A stretch of DNA of 25,155 nt from Pelargonium nanum (Eukaryota; Streptophyta; Magnoliopsida; Geraniales; Geraniaceae): positions 1 through 25,155 of the forward strand of contig JAYMTF010001236.1 of assembly GCA_036897485.1 (NCBI GenBank). Reading direction: 5' to 3'. This document shows positions 18,888 through 25,155 of the stretch, one piece after another (positions within the stretch are counted from its first letter, which is position 1; every line of letters starts with the position of its first letter). Both the position numbers and the translations under genes were made by a program. Under the pieces are notes generated by a model, which had not been told where the DNA came from, searched no databases, and worked only from the letters and a program-made list of their open reading frames with translations.

Positions 18888-20261
18888 TCAGAAACTAAAG
18901 AAAGACACAAGTGCTATGCCAATTGCTGCTGATCCAACTGATGCCAACAGAGCAGATGAGCCTGAGCTGCTGCTCCCTGGAGATGCTGCAGGAGCTGTAA
19001 CAGCACTACCACCACCACCAGTAGAGGGAGTTGATCCTGGAGACATACCTGCAACCAAAGAAAATAACAATTATTATACAATAATTGATCAGCATGAAAA
19101 GTCTCCTCCCATTTTCTAAAGAATATGCCATGAAAATAATTGGTTCATCATTCTCTTAACAGTCATGAGAATATGATACTTTCCTAGAGGAGTGAAACTT
19201 TTTTGGGAAGTTGTAACAGAATGAGAACCAAGTTTGTGATCATACTTCCTAAAGATTGAAAGCCAGATCAAAAATCAAATTTTGTATGGCAAATCATCAT
19301 ACCAAATTGAATTAAGTCCTACCAATTAAGTAACAATGGATAAGGATTCTCTAGTGCAAAGATACCATTTTAGCCACACTGATTTGAAAAGTAAATGTAT
19401 GCAATTTTGTACTTGGAAACTCAGAAAATGAGAGAAAAGGATGAACCATATCAACAAAGATGAGAATCAAAACATACCAGGTGCACCAGCAGGAGCTTCA
19501 GTCACTGCACAAGAACCAAAACTCAATCAGGAATTGTAGTGATCTTCTATAGACAATAATTCCCCAGAAAAAGGGGCAAAATCAGAGCACAATAACTCTA
19601 GATCATCAAAGATAGAGATTGAAGTAAATAGTACTGATACCCAATTAAACCAACAAATCGCCAAAAATGGTACCTTTATGAGAGCACACAAGTCACAAAA
19701 CAAAAAAGGAGCAACTTTGAGACAAAACCCACCAGGAAAAGCATGACATTTGAACCCATTTACCAATGACAACCATAGGACCCAACACAAATGTAAATTT
19801 TCATATCAAGGTGAAGAAAAAGGAAGCAACTTTTTCAGAAATGTGCAGTGATTTTTTGGAAAAACCCACAAAAAGGAGATTGAAATCAATGGAGCAAAGC
19901 ACTCACATCCGCAATTAGTAGCAGCAGGAGCAGAGAGCTTGCATGCAGCAGGAAGAGACATGGCCTTGGTGGTATTCAAGACCACACCCAACTGAGCACT
20001 GCTCTTGAAGGCCTCACAGAGACAACCAGCATCAGCTTTCAAAACAGTCTTGAGGCCATCGCAGCAAGTCCCTTCAGGCTTGGTCGCTGTGCTTCCATTG
20101 GAGACAAAAGACAAGCAATCCGCCATGTTCAAGATCAAACTCGAGCAGTCCACAGCAGGTGCAGGGGCATGGGCATGGACATGGTGCGAGGCACTATCAG
20201 CATAATCAATACCCAAAAGTGCCACAACAAAAATCAGAAGAGAAACCCTAGTTGCAGCCAT
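18888..20261 (-). CDS. GPI-anchored non-specific lipid-transfer protein (LTPG)
   Basis: Exons 20261-19907, 19504-19478 and 19048-18888 join to 180 codons plus stop, both introns in phase 1. Residues 1 to about 23 form a hydrophobic signal peptide ([12 protein letters not shown] core), followed by a His/Ala/Pro-rich spacer. The eight-cysteine motif is complete: C39, C49, C66-C67, C80, C82, C107 and C117, the C-Xn-C-Xn-CC-Xn-CXC-Xn-C-Xn-C pattern of plant lipid-transfer proteins. A Pro/Ser/Gly-rich linker follows (about 122-160). A hydrophobic tail ending [10 protein letters not shown] then gives a GPI attachment signal with likely omega residues in SSGSS. Such proteins sit outside the plasma membrane and take part in cuticular wax, cutin or suberin lipid export. 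It looks closest to the LTPG5/At3g22600 type from memory. The 27-base middle exon is unusually short but keeps frame. Confidence 0.92.
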
Positions 20262-20448
20262 TTCAGCAATCTGGAAATATCAAATATTGTTGCGGTGACA
20301 GTGGAGACTGAAGAGTCGAGAGAGCAAAAAAAAGGGTTTTTTTTTTTTTGTGTAGAGTCTGGTTCTTGATGTGGTAGTGATGGTGGTGACTGGTGAGATA
20401 AATAAGGGCAATGGGAATGGTGGGAGTGAGAAAAGGAGTGCCATGTGG

Positions 20449-20491
20449 GCACGTCAGTCGGTGCGATCAAGCTAGCCATTTTCCACGTGTC
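20449..20491 (-). promoter_or_regulatory. bZIP-type motifs (TGACGT core and G-box/ABRE) upstream of LTPG
   Basis: CACGTCA lies near 20450 (TGACGTG on the minus strand) and CCACGTGTC at 20483-20491 contains both a CACGTG G-box and an ACGTGTC ABRE core. They lie 190-230 bases before the LTPG start codon. A minus-strand TTATTTAT near 20398-20405 could be the TATA box. Induction by abscisic acid or drought is a reasonable inference for a surface-lipid gene, not something the sequence proves. Confidence 0.45.
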
Positions 20492-21171
20492 GTGCATCCA
20501 ATGTACCGAATTTTCTTGCTGATAACAGTTGTAATATTTCATTTTTATTCAAAAAGAAATATTTAGGTAATTAATGCATATTCATTTTATAGTAGACCTT
20601 TCAATGCATAGAAATATGTTCATATCCAATGATACTGAAACTTTGACCAAATACTTAATGTAACGCACAATTTTCTTTTATCCATGCATGAATTCCGATA
20701 TATATGACTATTTTTTTACGATGAAAAAGCTTTTATAGGTGGATAATCAGTTAAAGTAATAAAAAAATATCATCTCATAAACTAACGTGTATACTTATCC
20801 AATATATTAGTAATAAATTTTTATTTTCATAAAAATATTAGAAACTATTTCCATCCATGGATTTTTATATTTTCTTTTCATATACATATGGATTGTACAT
20901 TTACCTTCTTTAAAATGTAAATAATTGGAATATTTCCACTAAGAAAATGATATGGTATATTTATAGTTGAAAATCATTTATGTTGGTAGATACTAGCCAT
21001 TTCAACCATAGGAATAATTGATGTATTTTAATTTTGGTTTCATTTTGATCCAGAAAATAATGTAAAAGCATTAAATGTGCCATAAACAGAATAACTCAAT
21101 TTTTAATTAATAATAAACAGGTCATCTCTTAGTATGATTTTTTAGAGCATTATAAAAAATTTTGTATATAG

Positions 21172-21364
21172 TTGGATGCAGTTTGCAACACAGGTTGCGT
21201 GAGTGGGAAGATCGCTTGCGTTCGATCCCCGCTCAATACACCCATGAGAAGAGGTGAGAAGACTTTAACTGTGAACAAGTTTGTGTGTGGTAAAACGGCT
21301 TAAAGGTGTCAACTGCGAGTGTGCGGGCCCGCTCAGAAACCCCATGGTATAAACCGAAAAAAAA
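21172..21364 (+). mobile_element. tRNA-derived SINE, same family as the one at 22747
   Basis: An A-box-like TGCGTGAGTGGGAAG is followed by a B box, GTTCGATCCCC, near 21220. The 3' part carries GTGTCAACTGCGAGT and a CATGGTATAAACC ending before eight A residues. The 3' half is clearly related to the copy at 22747-22906, sharing GTGTCAAC(T/C)GCGAGT and CATGGT. No target-site duplication could be identified, so the left boundary is approximate and the copy is probably older. Confidence 0.65.
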
Positions 21365-22746
21365 TCATATTTATAAAATTAAAATAAAAAATAGCTTGAC
21401 CAAAAAAAATGCTAAAAATGGGATATAATGCTTGTTACGGTTACCTACCTAAAGCTTATGTCATGGTGGTTGGATTAGTAGTCAATTCAAATTAAAAAAT
21501 GTGCACAAGCACAAAACACTTTCAAATGGTTTATCAATTAGCTATATTTGGCAATTCTCTATTGCTTTAACTATCACGAGAAGTCTGGTAGATCAAGCTT
21601 TTTGAATCGTGATGACAACTACACAATGAGATGATTTTAGCGATTTGGTGTTCTTCATGTGGGCATGAACAAACGAGACCACAACCAATGAAACTCCATA
21701 ACCGGTAGACTCACCCGGAACCTCATGGTAAAATAAGTTAAGATATGAGGCACAAAATACTCAACATGTTATGTGTCGGTTGATAAGCGTGTGTAGGTGT
21801 TGGAGCTCCTGAATGCGGAACACCCTATTCGTAGTCTCCCGAATTTCATCTCACAGCTTCAACTTGGAGTTCTACTCAATAACTGTTGCATAGTTACATT
21901 TCCTCCACCTCACACAATGATATCATCGTCATCTCAACAAGGTCACGACATCATCATGTCCTGTGTGATCCCATCTCCGATCAATCGCGTACACCACATC
22001 GCTTTTTACGCTCATTCCTTGAGTATAAATACCTCATCACCTTAAAAAGAGAGAACGTTTTCCCATTTTTTTGTCCACAGTGTGAATTCATTAGTCAAAC
22101 ATTTTCACATTTAAAATTTTCAACATATCTTGTTTGACAATGCCTGTCTTTACTATGATAGAGGTGCTTATTGTCACGCTCGAGATGAAATTTGGAGTAC
22201 ACGCCCTAGGTTTCGCCTAAGTGATCTTTTTATAGTGTGCATGCTTAAATTTGAAGCTTTTAAAACGGCTCAAGCTCATCAAAGAAAGTTGGACCTGACA
22301 AATATTGAATTCAAGTGTTAAATATACATAGCGTGTGTTGTGTTGGACTTATTTTTAGTCCTCGGGCAAGAAATGCACAGGTACTATATTAAGAGAAAAA
22401 TGATCCTACTCCATTTTTGTTTTGTTTAGGTTAGTGCATCAATGAGAATTAAACACCTCATTTTTTTTAAAATATGGATATAGTGAATTGCTCCACTTTC
22501 ACAAATTCATTGAACGAGTAAAATTTTAGTGAGATGCATCTTATGATTGATTTTGCTTGGTCTGACTTAAAAATAATATAGTTTTGATTTCTTATTTTCT
22601 TTTGTTAAACAATTTTCATTTTAAAGTCAAGTGCTCCTCAAAATAAGAGGTATACATTAAATGAATTAAATACAACGAGATTAAGTTACAATTAAGCAAA
22701 ATAGTTATTTGATTAAGTTCATACAGTTTTGAAAATTCTGGCAATT

Positions 22747-22906
22747 GATGCGTGTGGGTCAACTGGTAAGGGGTTGTTCCAGCTTAATTAACATGAGGTT
22801 TCGAGTTCGTCTCTCAGAGAATGCAACTGTATTAAAATTTGGTATAAAGGAGAGCTTTGCCGCGTGTCAACCGCGAGTTAGTAACCTCATGGTTTAGAAA
22901 AAAAAC
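22747..22906 (+). mobile_element. tRNA-derived SINE with perfect 10-bp target duplication
   Basis: The direct repeat TCTGGCAATT occurs at 22737-22746 and 22907-22916. Between them lie an A-box-like TGGGTCAACTGGTAAG, a B-box-like TTTCGAGTTCGTCTC about 40 bases later, a unique body, the family signature GTGTCAACCGCGAGT and a short A-run before the right-hand repeat. Length is 160 bp. The perfect target duplication indicates a young insertion. Confidence 0.87.
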
Positions 22907-23502
22907 TCTGGCAATTTTAATTTAATTGTTAAAAACTCAAAAAGCAGGTTGAGTAATTCCAATGCACACTCCTAACTCCAAACAACTTATAACTTCATCA
23001 TATGAAACTTGGTTGCAAAGTTTTTATTCATAAAAAAAAGTTAGTAATGCTTTTGTTCATTTTGGGTCATATGGAGGAATCGGTTGGTGTATGACATATA
23101 TCAAGTATCAACGAACAAGATATGGTGCCATGTGCTGATGAGGTGTTGTAATGTTATCCGAAGAACACTCCTTAAAGACTCAACTCTTTTTTTGTCATGT
23201 TTTCGTGGCCTACAACACATTAAATTCAATGATGTTTGTCTGTTTTATTTGACTGGGAAACATATTTCCAGAGGTTTCTGAGCTGGAACATTTTGTCTCC
23301 AAATGCATTACTTTCTTATTGTTCATCTGGAATTTTAACTTTTTACATCCATGAAGAAATGAAATTTCAAATTTCGATCTGTGTAATAAATGGATGGTGA
23401 GAGAAGCACTTGGAGGAGACCCACTCAGCATTAGAATATCTAAATTTATCTACACAACCATCCAATGGAAACTCGACAAGTGTGGAATTTAACTAAAACC
23501 AT

Positions 23503-23510
23503 CCACGTGG
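23503..23510 (+). promoter_or_regulatory. Palindromic G-box upstream of LHCB6
   Basis: CCACGTGG, a perfect G-box palindrome, lies 230 bases before the LHCB6 start codon. CCAAT-type sequences flank it (CCAATGG near 23461, CCCATTGG near 23554). A weak TATA-like TTATAACATA lies at 23647-23656, giving a leader of roughly 60 bases. G-boxes bind HY5/PIF-type factors in light-regulated photosystem genes; light control here follows from the gene family. Confidence 0.6.
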
Positions 23511-23739
23511 TTGGAAGCAAAACAAGAGTCAGAGATGTGGATGGAACTCAACTTCCCATTGGTCAAAAATCTATCCTTGATTTCCTCTCTAGATTTCATT
23601 GTCCTACTTGGCACCTCTCACATCTTGTTTTTGATCTTCCCTTCGCTTATAACATAACCCATGTTTCTAAGAACTCCAAGAACACACACCAAAATAGAAC
23701 CGTTTTTTTTCCAAGAAAACCAACCCTTGCTAGCTAGAC

Positions 23740-24608
23740 ATGGCTGTAACACCTGGTGCTGTGATTAATGGGTTGGGCTCAGCATTCTTGCATGGAGCAG
23801 CTACAAGCAGAACCCAGAGCTTGTTCTCTTCTGGTGCCTTTGTTGGCCCCAAAGTGACCACCCCAACAAGAAGGATGGTCATTGTTGCTGCTGCTCTGCC
23901 CAAGAAGTCTTGGCTCCCCGCCGTGAAAGGCGGTGGCAACCTCGTTGACCCCGAATGGCTCGACGGATCGTAAGTATATATATGTGTTTATCTATCTCTC
24001 CGGTACAAGTAAACATTTTCTTGATTTATGGTTAATGTGTGTTTGTGGAAATGTGCAGGCTTCCAGGTGACTTTGGTTTTGACCCACTTGGCCTAGGCAA
24101 GGACCCAGCATTCCTCAAGTGGTACAGAGAGGCAGAGTTGATCCACGGCCGGTGGGCCATGGCGGCGGTGCTCGGAATCTTCGTCGGTCAGGCGTGGAGC
24201 GGCATCCCGTGGTTCGAAGCCGGTGCTGACCCGGGCGCCATTGCTCCATTCTCCTTCGGCTCCCTGTTGGGGACACAGCTCATCCTCATGGGGTGGGTTG
24301 AGAGCAAGAGGTGGGTGGATTTCTTCAACCCCCAGTCTCAGTCTGTGGAATGGGCCACACCCTGGTCGAAAACCGCCGAGAACTTCGCCAATTTCACCGG
24401 CGAACAGGGATACCCGGGAGGCAAGTTCTTCGATCCACTGTCGTTGGCCGGAACCCTCCAGAACGGAGAGTACATACCGGATGAAGAGAAGCTGGAGAGA
24501 CTAAAGTTGGCTGAGATCAAGCATGCAAGGCTTGCTATGTTGGCTATGCTCATATTCTACTTTGAGGCTGGACAGGGAAAGACACCACTTGGTGCCCTTG
24601 GACTGTAA
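23740..24608 (+). CDS. LHCB6: Chlorophyll a/b-binding protein CP24, photosystem II minor antenna
   Basis: Exons 23740-23969 and 24059-24608 join across an 89-base phase-2 intron to 259 codons plus TAA. The first 50 or so residues are a Ser/Ala/basic chloroplast transit peptide. The mature start [23 protein letters not shown] is split by the intron in its last Ser codon. Chlorophyll-ligand helices follow: helix B with ELIHGRWAM, helix C around [15 protein letters not shown], and helix A with [12 protein letters not shown]. The protein ends soon after helix A, in [15 protein letters not shown]24 is known for lacking the C-terminal amphipathic helix of other LHC proteins, and this short tail fits. 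In thylakoids it links the M-trimer and CP29 to photosystem II and affects energy dissipation. The sequence is nearly collinear with Arabidopsis LHCB6 as I remember it. Confidence 0.97.
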
Positions 24609-24964
24609 ATCATCAACGTTGTGTAGATAAATGAAATTGAATTTTGAGGCATGAAAATTCACAAAATCTAAGATCTCTAATATTGCTGGTTCATGATCCA
24701 TTCTTGATATTCAAATTCCTTTTCCTGCTTTGCATGTGTTTAAATGGTAAATAGACAAGATCTTAAGATGAACAGAGAGGAATTACACCAATACTCAACA
24801 AAGTATATAACATAAGAAAAGAACACAAAAATGTACCATAAGGCTTGTAATAAATAGGTTCAATTCAACTACAATGAAAGAGTACTAAGTTTTCTAGGCA
24901 TCAAATGTGACTCAAGGTTAAAATTAAACTCAATGGAGTTTGCTACCACAACGTACGTAGCAGA
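24609..24964. other. Convergent 3' region between LHCB6 and FabZ
   Basis: This stretch holds the 3' UTRs and poly(A) regions of two convergent genes. No additional gene or element is seen. Confidence 0.6.
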
Positions 24965-25155
24965 TTATTCACTAGCACCAGTTGCCATCAAAAACTCGCC
25001 TTCACAAACTACCTCACCTCCAACGTAAGCCTTCCCTTCCATCTTTGCAATTCCAAAGCGTTTCTGCAGCTTGATGAGCGTCATTCTCATCACCAAGGTG
25101 TCACCTGCAATCACAGGCTTGTGGAAATTTACTTTTTCAATTTCAGCAAAGAAAA
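24965..25155 (-). CDS. 3-hydroxyacyl-ACP dehydratase FabZ, plastid; C-terminal part only
   Basis: The minus strand is open from the window edge to a TAA at 24965-24967, giving the last 62 residues; the rest lies outside. The fragment has FFAEIEKVNFHKPVIAGDT, LVMRMTLIKLQKRFGIAKM and EGKAYVGGEVVCEGEFLMA, the typical hot-dog-fold C-terminal half of FabZ. The active-site His lies in the missing N-terminal half; the matching acidic residue is probably outside too. FabZ removes water from 3-hydroxyacyl-ACP in the plastid type II fatty-acid synthase cycle. The gene ends about 350 bases from the end of LHCB6, and the two genes converge. No intron interrupts the fragment. Confidence 0.88.
   Translation of the reverse strand, partial: FFAEIEKVNFHKPVIAGDTLVMRMTLIKLQKRFGIAKMEGKAYVGGEVVCEGEFLMATGASE

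Larger units (their letters stand above)
20492..23460. other. Large gene-free region with SINEs
   Basis: About 3 kb of AT-rich DNA without a recognisable gene. Two SINEs of one family lie at about 21172-21364 and 22747-22906. A less AT-rich stretch at about 21570-22330 contains a TATA-like GTATAAATACC near 22024, but its frames have no recognisable protein. I could not assign it to any element: I saw no paired terminal repeats. Confidence 0.5.

Noticed and set aside
19527-19790. 87-codon minus-strand frame inside LTPG intron 1
   Set aside because: The splice sites and conserved eight-cysteine protein explain this region as an intron. The frame has no motif of its own.
21570-22330. Less AT-rich region with TATA-like GTATAAATACC, considered as part of an old LTR element
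   Set aside because: No paired terminal repeats, flanking duplication, primer site or retroelement protein could be seen, so no family can be named.
1-25155. CRISPR arrays, prokaryotic operons, and genuine tRNA or rRNA genes
   Set aside because: The window is plant nuclear DNA. The tRNA-like A and B boxes belong to SINEs with poly(A) tails rather than foldable tRNAs, and no regularly spaced repeats of CRISPR type occur.

Overview
This window is nuclear DNA from a flowering plant, almost certainly a eudicot. It is AT-rich, genes are split by short GT-AG introns, and it carries plastid-targeted photosystem and fatty-acid genes, a UGT78-type flavonoid glucosyltransferase, and plant-type SINEs, MITEs and a Helitron. 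An asterid is possible, but the sequence alone does not settle the lineage.

Layout. 1-1842: AT-rich intergenic DNA ending in a (CT)9 tract. 1843-3086 (+): small heavy-metal-associated (HMA) domain protein, 3 exons. 3087-5604: gene-free, with short direct-repeat/poly(T) footprints. 5605-7343 (+): branched-chain aminotransferase, 8 exons, one intron apparently GC-AG. 7894-8484 (-): single-exon ERF with CRF motif and AP2 domain. 8485-10093: 45-bp tandem repeat, a non-autonomous hAT element with perfect 8-bp target duplication, and a tRNA-derived SINE. 10094-11538 (-): anthocyanidin/flavonol 3-O-glucosyltransferase, 2 exons. 12565-15816 (-), perhaps extending to 17220: an uninterrupted 8-exon gene of the Transposase_24 (Ptta/En/Spm) family. 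A Stowaway-like MITE lies just upstream and a Helitron lies beyond its promoter. 18888-20261 (-): GPI-anchored lipid-transfer protein, 3 exons. 20262-23739: gene-free, with two related SINEs. 23740-24608 (+): LHCB6 (CP24). 24965-25155 (-): 3' end of plastid FabZ, cut by the window edge.

The genes do not form a pathway cluster; this is an ordinary plant gene neighbourhood. Products act in the cytosol (BCAT, UGT), nucleus (ERF), cell surface (LTPG) and plastid (LHCB6, FabZ). The most unusual content is the intact Transposase_24 gene, with a duplicated exon, internal protein repeats and no terminal repeats that I could find. Next come the non-autonomous mobile elements whose boundaries can be read from the sequence, and a recurring class of tiny poly(A)-like inserts flanked by direct repeats.
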